A stretch of DNA of 64,000 nucleotides from Vibrio mimicus (GCF_019048845.1 NZ_CP077426.1:1907501-1971500), one strand, 5' to 3'; numbered from the stretch's first letter, positions 17,912-26,627 are shown. Translations and numbers: made by a program. Notes: generated by a model not told the origin, from the sequence alone.

Positions 17912-19237
17912 TCAATCCAACGAAATGGCCAAACGACCGTCTATAAAGGCTTGCCATTTCTCTATCCGTTCAGGAGTTACATGAACATAAGGATGGTCTA
18001 AGTTGGGGTTAGCTACTTGACCTAAAGAGTTTCTTGCGAGTATCCAATGATGTAAGTTAATCCAACCCTTCATTACGTAAGGGGTATACGGTTCTACCTT
18101 ATCTTGAGCTTGAGGAACGGTTTGCTGCGCTTTCAAAAATGCCGATAGCACTTCTCGATCACCATATCGACTACCAACACGATACGATGAAGCATCTTTC
18201 CAATCCGTTGCATTACGGTACTCTTCGGTAATGTCATTAAAATCTTCTAGCATCTGATCATACAAGAACAAACATTCTGCATTATTCAGCATATCTACTG
18301 CTTTCAAAGTCGCACCAAAATAGCACAAGAATCTATACGCCAAGCTCAAAGTATTCTTATAACTTTTCGATGTATATGTACCTGCGATATTTTCACCAAG
18401 ATAGCGTAACCAAGACTTAGTATCATTGTTTGGTCTAACCACATCAGAATGATTGCCAGGCATTGGTAAGAATTCGATCCAAGCATTGGAAGATTGGTCA
18501 ACTATCAATTCAGGTCCGATGGTTCTGAAGTTCATACGATGTTCATTTAATGCAACTACGGCCCAATAAGTATCAATATTCGGTGTCAACGTGCGCGTAT
18601 CAACCTCATGCTTCACGAGATCCATTCCGGGAACAGGATCAAGTGCAAGGATATTAACTTTCAATTGAGGTAATACTTCATTAAGTAAATAAGCTTGCTT
18701 CAAACAAGTTACTGCACCACGGCTCCAACCAATGATATTTACCGTCCTAATATTTTGAGGATTATCACCGAATAGTAGATGCGTTAGCATCCATACTGCC
18801 TTATACACGTTATCGTTCCAACCGGCTCCCGTAGTTCTACCAGAGAGTTTCCATGGTCTAGGAGTATCACCATAAAAAGACTTTTGAAAGTCACTATAGC
18901 CCCCCCCTTTATACCAAGGCTTCTTGATCAGGTTATCTTGCTGACGGATTAAGCCATCTTTGGCTTGCTCACGAGTAATCGGATTGTCATTCCCTGGCCA
19001 TGTATGGCCGACAGAGGAGTGTGCACTTCCCTCCTCGACCGTATCAGAGCCACACCCTTCACAGATCATATAAGTTGGATTAGCGTGCTGAAGGGAAAAA
19101 CCTAGTGGCGCACTATCATCTTTGATAATAAGGGCTTCTTCACCACGCATAGCCTCACTCAGGATGCTAATGATTTCTGAACTCTGCTTGTTTCGGTGAA
19201 AATCCGTACCATGATTAAATATTGTAAAGACAGACAT
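17912..19237 (-). CDS. Putative serine alpha/beta-hydrolase (lipase/phospholipase-like)
   Basis: 441-residue protein without signal peptide or membrane helix. It begins VFTIFNHGTDFHR, an HGT-type oxyanion-hole start; the nucleophile elbow is GWSRG at 170-174 (Ser172), followed by LALDPVPG (Asp200 candidate) and PMPGNHSDV (His263 candidate). This spacing resembles the DUF2235/Tle-type lipases used as antibacterial phospholipases, but I cannot assign a subfamily. GGAA lies six bases before the ATG. Codons 111-113 are written by eight consecutive G residues, a slippage-prone tract upstream of the catalytic serine. It is divergent from the DUF2589-type operon across 241 bp; visibly AT-rich compared with sdaA. 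Could be a defence or antagonism effector, or a plain cytosolic lipase. Confidence 0.7.
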   Translation of the reverse strand: MSVFTIFNHGTDFHRNKQSSEIISILSEAMRGEEALIIKDDSAPLGFSLQHANPTYMICEGCGSDTVEEGSAHSSVGHTWPGNDNPITREQAKDGLIRQQDNLIKKPWYKGGGYSDFQKSFYGDTPRPWKLSGRTTGAGWNDNVYKAVWMLTHLLFGDNPQNIRTVNIIGWSRGAVTCLKQAYLLNEVLPQLKVNILALDPVPGMDLVKHEVDTRTLTPNIDTYWAVVALNEHRMNFRTIGPELIVDQSSNAWIEFLPMPGNHSDVVRPNNDTKSWLRYLGENIAGTYTSKSYKNTLSLAYRFLCYFGATLKAVDMLNNAECLFLYDQMLEDFNDITEEYRNATDWKDASSYRVGSRYGDREVLSAFLKAQQTVPQAQDKVEPYTPYVMKGWINLHHWILARNSLGQVANPNLDHPYVHVTPERIEKWQAFIDGRLAISLD

Positions 19238-19478
19238 ATATTATTCCACATTAGTTAAAAAGGAAAAAATACAATATCGTATTTATAAGCCCAGCATAAC
19301 CTGTAAATATTTCCCATCAATTCATGTAGTTTTAGAAAAACATCAACCCTCAATATCTATTTGGGGTTTATAACGAATAAATAGACATACAGTTAACTCA
19401 TTAGGAATTTCTTCCTTATTATTTCAATTATTCTAAATTGCTATATTTACTTCAACGAGAGAAAAGAAGGATTTAATC
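19238..19478. promoter_or_regulatory. Divergent promoter region of the accessory block
   Basis: 241 bp, very AT-rich, between the hydrolase gene (-) and the first DUF2589-type gene (+); should contain both promoters. An AT-rich -10-like GCTATATT occurs near 19440. No clear dyad operator was recognised. Confidence 0.5.
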
Positions 19479-20027
19479 ATGGCTTTATTTAGAAATAGAA
19501 AAACACTACCTGCCTCACCACAATATTTAGATGCGATTGTGAGAGGATTAAGTTACGTTGCAAACTGCGCTAGTGAATTGAGTTTGACTCACTACAAAGG
19601 ACTTATTGAGCAATTTTTTGATTACGACGAAAAAGAACAAACTTTTACACCTAAAACTGTCGATTTACGTCTCGATGACAATCATATTATTACAATGCCA
19701 TTAGTGGCAGTAACGGACGCAAAAGGTCTGTATCTTGATGAATTAGACGTTGCATTTTCTGTCAAAGTGACAGGAATTGATATCGGTGAGCTCACGGACA
19801 CGCTGAACAAAAACCATCCCCACTTCATTGTCGATCTAGCACCTAGCACGGCCAATAGAAACAGCTCAAGTAAAGACATTATTGATTTTAAAGCCAAATT
19901 CAAAGCGAATGAGGCACCAGAATGTGTGATGAAAATAATTGACAAATACAACAGTCAAATTCATCCACGTAAAACACAACTTCCGGAAGAAAGTACATCG
20001 CATGATGCGGTAAACCCAATGGCATAA
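19479..20027 (+). CDS. DUF2589-related protein A
   Basis: 182-residue soluble protein, no signal peptide. Its central segment MPLVAVTDAKGLYLDELDVAF-SVKV parallels the segment of the next gene product (VPILAIVNIPSLMIDEVDITF-DMEV), so the two are related by the beta-strand pattern PLxAIxxxxxLxIDExDVxFxxxV. That pattern is what I associate with the DUF2589 family (function unknown). An excellent AAGAAGGA site precedes the ATG. First gene of a three-gene operon (28 nt to the next). The C-terminus is polar and probably disordered. No catalytic residues are evident. Confidence 0.6.
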   Translation: MALFRNRKTLPASPQYLDAIVRGLSYVANCASELSLTHYKGLIEQFFDYDEKEQTFTPKTVDLRLDDNHIITMPLVAVTDAKGLYLDELDVAFSVKVTGIDIGELTDTLNKNHPHFIVDLAPSTANRNSSSKDIIDFKAKFKANEAPECVMKIIDKYNSQIHPRKTQLPEESTSHDAVNPMA

Positions 20028-20055
20028 TGCCAAATTAATCAATGAGGAATACACC

Positions 20056-20895
20056 ATGGCTTTAGAAAGCATGCAAAATCATTTTACCGGCTTACCAATG
20101 GAAAGCCTAATTGGATCACCTTTAAAAGCAGCTTGTGACTCACAAATAATGCTCGCTCGTTCCACCGTTGACTTTATTCGTGATGTTGGCTTTGAAGGAG
20201 ATAAAACTCGAACTGCTGACTTTTCATTTCTACAAAATGTCGTTACAGGAAAAGATGCTGCTGGAAATGACATTATTGAACAGAACAAAGTCAGTATGGA
20301 AGTACCAATCCTAGCGATTGTAAATATTCCCAGCTTAATGATTGATGAAGTTGATATTACTTTTGATATGGAAGTGAAGTCATCGGAAAGATCAGTGGAA
20401 ACTGAAGACAAAAGTGGCAAATTCTCAGCAAAGACAAAAATCGGTTGGGGACCAATCAGTGTATCGGCGAATATTTCAGGCAGTGTTGCATCCCACAAAG
20501 AGAATACACGTTCGAGCGATAATTCAGCGAAATACCATGTTCAGGTCCATGCAGCTCAGGCGGGTACTCCTGAAGGCCTATCACGTGTCCTTGATATTAT
20601 CGGTGAAGCGGTAGCACCAAAAGCAATATCCAATGAAACGGCAAAACCAGATAGTGACCTTGAAAAAGCAATGAAATATGTTATCGAGAAAGGGAAAGAA
20701 GTGGATTTAGCGGAAGTTAAATTACAAACCGCGCAGATGGCTCTCGCTAAAGATCCAAGTAAGCAAGCAGATGTAGATAATGCTCAAGCAGGCTTAACTG
20801 ATGCACAAGATGCACTAACCAAAGCAAATATGGCCATGCAGCTAGTGCGCAAAGGCCAAACTTATACGGATGCTCAAACAGCAGCGGGAATCTGA
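20056..20895 (+). CDS. DUF2589-type protein B with coiled-coil tail
   Basis: 279 residues, no signal peptide. N-terminal helical part (LIGSPLKAACDSQIMLARST), then the family core VPILAIVNIPSLMIDEVDITF followed by a polar linker and KIGWGPISVSANISGSVASH then SAKYHVQVHAAQAGTPEGLS, a beta-rich region typical of DUF2589 as I recall it. Residues about 195-270 are Ala/Gln/Asp-rich heptads (EVKLQTAQMALAKD, DNAQAGLTDAQDALTKANMA), a predicted coiled coil suited to oligomerisation. GAGGA lies 8 nt before the ATG. Second gene of the operon; 12 nt before the 91-residue gene. Biological role unknown; likely structural or carrier protein for the neighbouring enzymes (inference). Confidence 0.68.
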   Translation: MALESMQNHFTGLPMESLIGSPLKAACDSQIMLARSTVDFIRDVGFEGDKTRTADFSFLQNVVTGKDAAGNDIIEQNKVSMEVPILAIVNIPSLMIDEVDITFDMEVKSSERSVETEDKSGKFSAKTKIGWGPISVSANISGSVASHKENTRSSDNSAKYHVQVHAAQAGTPEGLSRVLDIIGEAVAPKAISNETAKPDSDLEKAMKYVIEKGKEVDLAEVKLQTAQMALAKDPSKQADVDNAQAGLTDAQDALTKANMAMQLVRKGQTYTDAQTAAGI

Positions 20896-20907
20896 TAGGG
20901 TCAATAT

Positions 20908-21183
20908 ATGGGTCCAGCACAGAACGTGCCAGCGTTAGACCTTTCTGAAGTACGTCATATCGAGCGTATTGTGGTTGGAAGGTATAACCCTAATGGCAAC
21001 GAAGATGATGCACACATGCAACGCCAAATTGAAAAATTAAACCGGTGTCTCAACGCCAGCCCCAAAGGGGTATTAATCGCCAAAGATACAGGTTTCAAAA
21101 TATTCAAAATGGGGGAAAACACGGTTGTTGCCCAGCAAGTTGCCTATCACATAGGGTTTAAGCGCAAGCCAAACTTTCTTTAA
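20908..21183 (+). CDS. Small protein of the DUF2589-type operon, unknown function
   Basis: 91 residues, basic C-terminus (GFKRKPNFL), no membrane segment. A central HMQRQIEKLNRCLNASPKGV helix is followed by a beta-rich region KGVLIAKDTGFKIFKMGENTVVAQQ. I do not recognise a family. AGGG about 7 nt before the ATG; 12 nt after the previous stop, so cotranscribed. A terminator follows immediately at 21187-21211, ending this transcript before the lysozyme gene. Possibly an immunity or adaptor protein; nothing in the sequence proves it. Confidence 0.6.
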   Translation: MGPAQNVPALDLSEVRHIERIVVGRYNPNGNEDDAHMQRQIEKLNRCLNASPKGVLIAKDTGFKIFKMGENTVVAQQVAYHIGFKRKPNFL

Positions 21184-21186
21184 TAA

Positions 21187-21211
21187 AATTGGGCTCTTTC
21201 GAGCCCAATTT
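21187..21211 (+). terminator. Terminator of the DUF2589-type operon
   Basis: AAATTGGGCTC / GAGCCCAATTT stem with TTTC loop, directly after the 91-residue gene. It means the lysozyme gene needs its own promoter. Confidence 0.85.
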
Positions 21212-21256
21212 AATAATCCTTCATACAACTAACATACTGTGTATTTAATAAAAAAT

Positions 21257-21303
21257 TTGACCACTACAAACCAAACCAAACCAAACCAAACCAAACAGAT
21301 AAT
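21257..21303 (+). promoter_or_regulatory. Candidate repeat-containing promoter of the lysozyme-like gene
   Basis: A -35-like TTGACC at 21257-21262 and a -10-like GATAAT at 21298-21303 flank the CAAAC array. Present spacing is 35 nt; loss of three or four 5-nt units would give 20 or 15 nt, bracketing the normal 17. Purely a pattern-based proposal. Confidence 0.3.
21267..21296. repeat. CAAAC pentanucleotide tandem repeat, six units
   Basis: Six perfect, uninterrupted 5-bp units between the operon terminator and the lysozyme-like gene, 19-49 nt before its ATG. A typical simple-sequence contingency locus by form. Confidence 0.95.
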
Positions 21304-21315
21304 ATAAGGAAAATC

Positions 21316-21945
21316 ATGACCAAACTAGACTCAATTTTTCTACCTAGTAAGGGGCTTTTTACATTTGAATCGGAAGGGCAAGAAGGTGGACGCTATCACA
21401 GTCGAATATTACAGGTTCCATCATTGCAATCAGGGCTGACTATTGGTCGTGGTTACGACTGTAAGGATAAATCAAGTTTAAAAATTGAAAATGACCTTTT
21501 GGCGGCAGGAATAAGTCATCAATATTCAAAAACAATAGCGCTTTCGTCAGGGTTAGCCGGAGAAAAAGTAAAGTCTTTTATCACTCAATATAATTTAAGT
21601 AACTTCGAAATCACGCCAGAACAACAATTAAAATTATTTGAATTAATTTACAATGAGATGGAAAATGATGTAATCAGAATATGTAATAAAGAGGACTGCA
21701 TCATAAAATATGGCAGTGTCATTTGGAACACACTGCCTCCACCGATGAAAGATATAACTGTAGACCTTAGATTTAGAGGTGACTACACCCCTATTTCTCG
21801 TCAAATAATTCAACCAAGCTTGGCTGAAAATGATCATTATGCCTTTATGGCCGCATTGTCAGATCAATCAAAATGGTCGAATGTTCCAATGGATAGATTT
21901 CAACGTCGAAGAACATATTTGATGGAAAGCCTTAAACTAAACTAA
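21316..21945 (+). CDS. Pesticin/GH24-like muramidase
   Basis: 209-residue protein resembling the catalytic domain of pesticin and T4-type lysozymes, which cleave the glycan strands of peptidoglycan. The triad pattern is visible: Glu18 or Glu20 in FTFESEGQ, Thr42 and Asp48 in GLTIGRGYD (pesticin-type E-T-D arrangement, known for that family). The remainder is helical, as in GH24 enzymes, and ends DRFQRRRTYLMESLKL. No signal peptide, no holin next to it, and no receptor-binding or translocation domain, so it cannot reach the periplasm alone. AAGGA lies six bases before the ATG. Expression may depend on the CAAAC array. Strongly AT-rich, suggesting horizontal acquisition. Confidence 0.68.
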   Translation: MTKLDSIFLPSKGLFTFESEGQEGGRYHSRILQVPSLQSGLTIGRGYDCKDKSSLKIENDLLAAGISHQYSKTIALSSGLAGEKVKSFITQYNLSNFEITPEQQLKLFELIYNEMENDVIRICNKEDCIIKYGSVIWNTLPPPMKDITVDLRFRGDYTPISRQIIQPSLAENDHYAFMAALSDQSKWSNVPMDRFQRRRTYLMESLKLN

Positions 21946-21957
21946 ATTAATAAAAAT

Positions 21958-21980
21958 AAAAGCGCTAAAGATGCGCTTTT
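21958..21980. terminator. Bidirectional terminator between lysozyme-like gene and Mor-family gene
   Basis: AAAAGCGC / GCGCTTTT stem with a 7-nt loop, located between two convergent genes. Confidence 0.8.
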
Positions 21981-22001
21981 ACAACATAAGGATTCTTATC
22001 T

Positions 22002-22364
22002 TCAAAACCTATTTTTTATATTAGCCACTTGTCTGACACCCAAACCAAACATTTTTGCAACTTCAACTCTCGACTTTCCTGATTCCAAATGCTTTAGTAT
22101 TTCTTTATCTCTGATCTGGTTAGCAATCCGTGAAGTTGTTGGAAGAGTAAGATACATCCCTCCATACTCTTCACTTAATATATCAAGTGACCTTAGTGGT
22201 AATAAGTTATTCAACTTGCTTCTTTTAGGATTTTTCGGTATGTAGACATCCTGCCCTCCATAATTACTTATAAGAATATACATATCCTCATAGCCAATTA
22301 ATTTTATTAGCTCCTGCATTAATATTGGTAACATGTTTTGGTTGATACTTTCGTTCCTAGCCAT
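22002..22364 (-). CDS. Mor-family transcriptional activator
   Basis: 120 residues counted from the ATG at 22364, which has AAGGCG at the right distance; the TTG-initiated extension to 22382 runs through that ribosome site and is unlikely. Family hallmarks: GGQDVYIPK at residues 36-44 (the beta-strand GG..YIPK signature of Mu Mor/C proteins) and a C-terminal helix-turn-helix SGKSRVEVAKMFGLGVRQVANI. Mor proteins activate phage middle transcription as dimers. Here the gene is convergent with the lysozyme-like gene and the only regulator in the block, so it is the likely activator of the block's promoters (inference). Confidence 0.8.
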   Translation of the reverse strand: MARNESINQNMLPILMQELIKLIGYEDMYILISNYGGQDVYIPKNPKRSKLNNLLPLRSLDILSEEYGGMYLTLPTTSRIANQIRDKEILKHLESGKSRVEVAKMFGLGVRQVANIKNRF

Positions 22365-22836
22365 TTTATCGCCTTTTATCAATCGTTATTGTGAGACAGA
22401 GAGATAATCTAAGCGTAAATATGCATATCAACATAGCATGTAAAATTTCCCCTATACCTGTACAGCTTTGCTGAGGTTTCTTTCAATCGTCAGTACAATA
22501 TGAGTTTAATTTTGAGAAGATAAGAACGAGCATCTTGATGCGCAGTTATTAGGATTCAAAATAAGCGAAAAAAAACCATTCAGAAGATGAATAAGAATGC
22601 AAACATGTACAGATAATTCTTTCGGATTGTTAGTCTTTCAATTATGTAGTGATGGCAATGTTATAAAAACTTAATTCGGATGACTAGGTATTATCCGCAG
22701 TAAAACCAATTTATGAGCATAAATACCAGCTTTGCCCTAAATCAGGCCACATATATATGTAGCCTAACCCATTAGTTTCATTATCTCTGCTACCGCCTAC
22801 TGTAAACATATGTCTTGGTAATGTGAGCTGCCAGAT
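22365..22836. other. Gene-free AT-rich segment between accessory block and queD
   Basis: About 470 bp with no ORF having a believable start, no tRNA and no clear direct repeat matching the left border at 17.9 kb. Contains the upstream side of the Mor gene; otherwise I see nothing definite in it. Probably the right border of the accessory insertion. Confidence 0.5.
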
Positions 22837-23205
22837 CTACTCACCGCGATAAATACAACCCGCCGTACAGGTTTCTTTAATCTCAACTTTGCTCAGCAAC
22901 GGTAAGCTTGGCTTGAGCTGTTGCCAAATCCATTTTGCCAACACTTCACTGGTCGGGTTCTCTAACCCTTCGATATCGTTCAGGTAATAGTGATCGAGAC
23001 GATCATAAATCGGTTTGAATGCCGCTTTAATTTCAGCAAAATCCACAACCCAACCTGTATGAGGATCCACCTCACCTTCAACATACAAGCGAACTAAGAA
23101 AGAGTGTCCATGCAGGCGGCCGCATTTATGACCAGCTGGCACATGCGGCAGGTGGTGGGCAGCCTCAAACATAAACTCTTTGTATAATTCTGTTTTCATC
23201 ATCAT
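22837..23205 (-). CDS. queD: 6-carboxytetrahydropterin synthase QueD
   Basis: Makes 6-carboxy-5,6,7,8-tetrahydropterin from dihydroneopterin triphosphate in queuosine/preQ0 synthesis. 122 residues (E. coli 121). Zinc ligands are visible in FEAAHHLP and CGRLHGHSF; the catalytic cysteine is in KCGRLHGH, and the C-terminal [12 protein letters not shown] is a family feature. The ATG is tripled (23205, 23202, 23199), with only a weak GAG upstream, so the exact start is uncertain by two codons. Single gene. Confidence 0.93.
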   Translation of the reverse strand: MMMKTELYKEFMFEAAHHLPHVPAGHKCGRLHGHSFLVRLYVEGEVDPHTGWVVDFAEIKAAFKPIYDRLDHYYLNDIEGLENPTSEVLAKWIWQQLKPSLPLLSKVEIKETCTAGCIYRGE

Positions 23206-23431
23206 TCTCGGGGCATAAAAAGAGGCGTCATACTATGAAATCTCGTAGTGTGATACAAGCTGATTTCCCTTTTCGCTCATAGGAGCGATGCCTTCTTTTC
23301 GGATGCTCGCCCCATCCACTCGCATAACCATACTTTGGGTATGGTCACAGTAACCAGATTAATACTTTTGTGGTACGAAAAGTTAACGCTATATTTACAT
23401 TAATCAGGTTGCTTATAATTACAAAACTATC

Positions 23432-25063
23432 ATGAGCTCATCCATTCTTAATAAATTGCTGCTGACATTAATCACTGTTTTTGCCTTGGTATTGGCTGGT
23501 TCAACGACTTATCAATATTGGCAACAACGCGATCTTATCCACTCCGTTTTGAGCGAACAGCTCCACGACAAGGCCAGCAACTACTTTGACAGCCTCAATA
23601 TGATGATGCTGACTGGCACTATGGCGCAAAAAGAGACGCTACGCCAAAAGGCCTTAGCACAGGATGGAATCGAACAAGTCCGCGTGATTCGCTCGGAAAC
23701 CGTGAATAAACTTTATGGCCCAGGAATGCCGGAGCAAAAGCCACAAGATTCCATAGATCAACGTGCCCTCGCTGGTGAAACCGTAATCGAACCTTATTCT
23801 GGCGATTGGGGTAAAGGGATTGTGATTGCCCTACCGATGAAATCGAGTGAAAACTACCGTGGTACTAACTGTGTGGCTTGCCATATGGCACCGGAAGGGG
23901 AAGTGCTCGGTGTCATTCGTCTTGAGTTTAACCTTAACCATTTAACGCAAATGGTGAACCATCGGACTCTAATTGGCGTTGGCATTATGTCGGTAATTGC
24001 CCTGTTCGGCTTTATGGTCACTCTGTTTTTCATGCGCCAAATTATTGTTCTACCACTTCAAAAAACGTCCTCTTTTATGTGTGATGTCAGTAAAAGTAAA
24101 GACCTCTCTCATCGTCTGGCAACCAACAAAAAAGACGAGTTAGGTCAGCTCGCTGTCTCCATTAACTCTTTAATGGACACTGTCTCAGACAGCTTGCAGC
24201 AAGTACAAGAAACCTCTCATTCACTTGCCGACTCGGCGAAAAAACTCACAGATGTAGCTCAAGTCACCGATCAAGCAGCCAATAATCAGCAAAAAGAAAC
24301 CGCTGAAGTACAGATCAACATTACCGATATGCAAAACAAGCAACAGCAAGTGGAATTTGCCACCGAAGAAGCGTCGAAACTGGTTAATCACACCACCAAA
24401 GTTGTTCAGCAAAGTGCCCAACAAGCACATGTCGCCAGTGAGGATATTAAAAATCTGGTGGGCGATATTGAATCGGTTAAACAACGTATTGTGGAATTAA
24501 ATAATCAAACAACCCAAGTTTCCTCCATCCTTGGTGTAATTAAAGGCATTGCCGAACAAACTAACCTACTGGCTCTGAATGCCGCCATTGAAGCTGCACG
24601 AGCTGGCGAGCAAGGCCGAGGCTTTGCCGTCGTTGCTGATGAAGTACGCCATTTGGCATCACGTACTGCTGAGGCAACAGGCAATATCGAAAACATCATT
24701 GCGGGCTTCCAACGAGATAGCCAAGCCTCCCTCACTTCCGTTGATACTGTGTGTTCTCAGGCTCACCAACGTTCAACCGAAATTGAAGAACTCTCTAAAG
24801 TCATGACCAATGTGGTCGCTGAAATGCAGCAAGTGCTCAATCACGCGATGGGGATTCAAGAACAGACCAAGCGCACTACGCAAGTCAGCCATGAGATCCA
24901 AAGTAAAGTGGACGTGATCACTCATCATGCCGATGACACTTCGCATTCAGCGAGCGAAACGCGTGAAATCAGTGTCGATCTTGCACACTTATCGCAACAA
25001 TTAGAGTCCCTGCTCAATCAATTTACCCTGATTGAGAAGAATTCTGCGCGGAAACCACATTAA
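23432..25063 (+). CDS. Methyl-accepting chemotaxis protein with periplasmic c-type heme motif
   Basis: 543-residue chemoreceptor. TM1 about 7-27, periplasmic domain about 28-178, TM2 about 180-202, HAMP, then the signalling coiled coil with [18 protein letters not shown]. The periplasmic domain contains C147-V-A-C150-H151, a CXXCH site for covalent heme, within [19 protein letters not shown], so this is likely a heme-PAS-type sensor of redox state, oxygen or NO, as known for Geobacter chemoreceptors with similar motifs. Attachment would need the Ccm system in the periplasm, consistent with topology. SD is weak. No terminator was recognised before asnS. Confidence 0.9.
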   Translation: MSSSILNKLLLTLITVFALVLAGSTTYQYWQQRDLIHSVLSEQLHDKASNYFDSLNMMMLTGTMAQKETLRQKALAQDGIEQVRVIRSETVNKLYGPGMPEQKPQDSIDQRALAGETVIEPYSGDWGKGIVIALPMKSSENYRGTNCVACHMAPEGEVLGVIRLEFNLNHLTQMVNHRTLIGVGIMSVIALFGFMVTLFFMRQIIVLPLQKTSSFMCDVSKSKDLSHRLATNKKDELGQLAVSINSLMDTVSDSLQQVQETSHSLADSAKKLTDVAQVTDQAANNQQKETAEVQINITDMQNKQQQVEFATEEASKLVNHTTKVVQQSAQQAHVASEDIKNLVGDIESVKQRIVELNNQTTQVSSILGVIKGIAEQTNLLALNAAIEAARAGEQGRGFAVVADEVRHLASRTAEATGNIENIIAGFQRDSQASLTSVDTVCSQAHQRSTEIEELSKVMTNVVAEMQQVLNHAMGIQEQTKRTTQVSHEIQSKVDVITHHADDTSHSASETREISVDLAHLSQQLESLLNQFTLIEKNSARKPH

Positions 25064-25208
25064 AGGTTGAAGCTAGCAAATTGACAGGTAATATGTTCCG
25101 TTGAATCTGTAAAACTCTCTACAACCCAATGTTTCGTCTATTTTTTGCGCAACGATTGCTGCAAATGGCATTGGGGTATTTTTTATCTCAACGGAGACTG
25201 TAATTAAC

Positions 25209-26609
25209 ATGACTTACGCGCCTGTAAATGACGTACTAAGCGGCAAGCTCGCAGTAGACAGTGAAGTCACTGTTCGCGGCTGGGTTCGCACACGTCGTGA
25301 TTCCAAAGCTGGAATTTCGTTTCTTGCCATCTATGACGGCTCTTGTTTCAACCCGATTCAGGCCGTGGTTCCTAATAATCTGAATAATTACGACAATGAA
25401 GTCCTGAAGCTAACGACAGGTTGCTCTGTTGAAGTAACGGGTACCATTGTTGAGTCTCCAGCTTCTGGCCAAGCGTTTGAACTGGCTGCGACTGCGGTAA
25501 AAGTAGTTGGTTGGGTTGAAGATGCCGACACTTACCCAATGGCGAAAACTCGTCACTCTATTGAATATCTGCGTGAAGTGGCTCACTTGCGTCCACGTAC
25601 TAACGTGATCGGTGCCGTAGCACGCGTTCGTAACTGTTTGGCACAAGCCATTCACCGCTTCTACCACGAACAAGGTTACTTCTGGGTTTCTGCGCCACTG
25701 ATCACCGCTTCTGATGCAGAAGGTGCGGGTGAAATGTTCCGCGTTTCAACGCTGGATATGGAAAACCTGCCACGCACTGAGGCAGGCAAAGTGGATTACA
25801 ACCAAGACTTCTTTGGTAAAGAAACTTTCCTGACCGTATCAGGCCAGCTCAACGCGGAAGCGTACGCTTGTGCAATCAGCAAAGTGTACACTTTCGGCCC
25901 AACGTTCCGTGCTGAGAACTCAAACACTAGCCGTCATTTGGCGGAGTTCTGGATGGTTGAACCTGAAGTCGCGTTCGCGGATCTAAACACCGTAGCAAAA
26001 CTGGCTGAAGACATGCTGAAGTACGTGTTCAAAGCTGTACTGGCTGAGCGTCGTGACGATCTTGAGTTCTTTAATGACCGCATCAACAACGAAGTGATTG
26101 CCCGTCTTGAGCAGTTTGTCGATTCAGATTTTGCACAAGTGGATTACACCGATGCGATCGAAATTCTGAAAAACTGTGGCAAAACGTTTGAGTTCCCAGT
26201 TGAGTGGGGTATTGACTTGGCTTCTGAGCACGAGCGCTTCCTCGCAGAAGAACACTTCAAAGCGCCAGTGATCGTAAAGAACTATCCAAAAGACATCAAA
26301 GCGTTCTATATGCGTATGAATGAAGATGGCAAAACCGTTGCGGCGATGGACGTATTAGCTCCGGGCATTGGTGAAATTATCGGTGGTTCACAACGTGAAG
26401 AGCGTTTGGATGTTCTGGATGCACGTATGCGTGAATTTGGTATCGATCCTGAGCACATGGATTGGTATCGCGACTTACGCCGTTACGGCACAGTACCGCA
26501 CGCCGGTTTTGGTTTGGGCTTCGAGCGTCTCGTGTCTTACGTCACTGGTATGGGCAACGTGCGTGATGTGATTCCATTCCCACGTACGCCACGCAGCGCA
26601 AGCTTCTAA
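25209..26609 (+). CDS. asnS: Asparaginyl-tRNA synthetase
   Basis: Class IIb aminoacyl-tRNA synthetase, 466 residues as in E. coli. N-terminal OB-fold anticodon-binding domain ([20 protein letters not shown]), then the catalytic core with class II motifs: motif 2 [20 protein letters not shown] and motif 3 [18 protein letters not shown] lies upstream of the ATG at 25209. No T-box was seen. Ends with the [10 protein letters not shown] tail typical of AsnRS, followed by a strong terminator. Confidence 0.98.
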   Translation: MTYAPVNDVLSGKLAVDSEVTVRGWVRTRRDSKAGISFLAIYDGSCFNPIQAVVPNNLNNYDNEVLKLTTGCSVEVTGTIVESPASGQAFELAATAVKVVGWVEDADTYPMAKTRHSIEYLREVAHLRPRTNVIGAVARVRNCLAQAIHRFYHEQGYFWVSAPLITASDAEGAGEMFRVSTLDMENLPRTEAGKVDYNQDFFGKETFLTVSGQLNAEAYACAISKVYTFGPTFRAENSNTSRHLAEFWMVEPEVAFADLNTVAKLAEDMLKYVFKAVLAERRDDLEFFNDRINNEVIARLEQFVDSDFAQVDYTDAIEILKNCGKTFEFPVEWGIDLASEHERFLAEEHFKAPVIVKNYPKDIKAFYMRMNEDGKTVAAMDVLAPGIGEIIGGSQREERLDVLDARMREFGIDPEHMDWYRDLRRYGTVPHAGFGLGFERLVSYVTGMGNVRDVIPFPRTPRSASF

Positions 26610-26627
26610 TTGCACTCTGTTGAATGC

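Noticed and set aside
17912..19237. Type VI secretion effector cluster
   Set aside because: The hydrolase resembles Tle-type lipases, but no VgrG, Hcp, PAAR or recognised adaptor/immunity gene is next to it; kept as a hypothesis only.
17912..22836. Possible prophage or integrative element
   Set aside because: Only a Mor-family gene and a lysozyme-like gene point to phage; no integrase, terminase, capsid, tail or attachment repeats were found.
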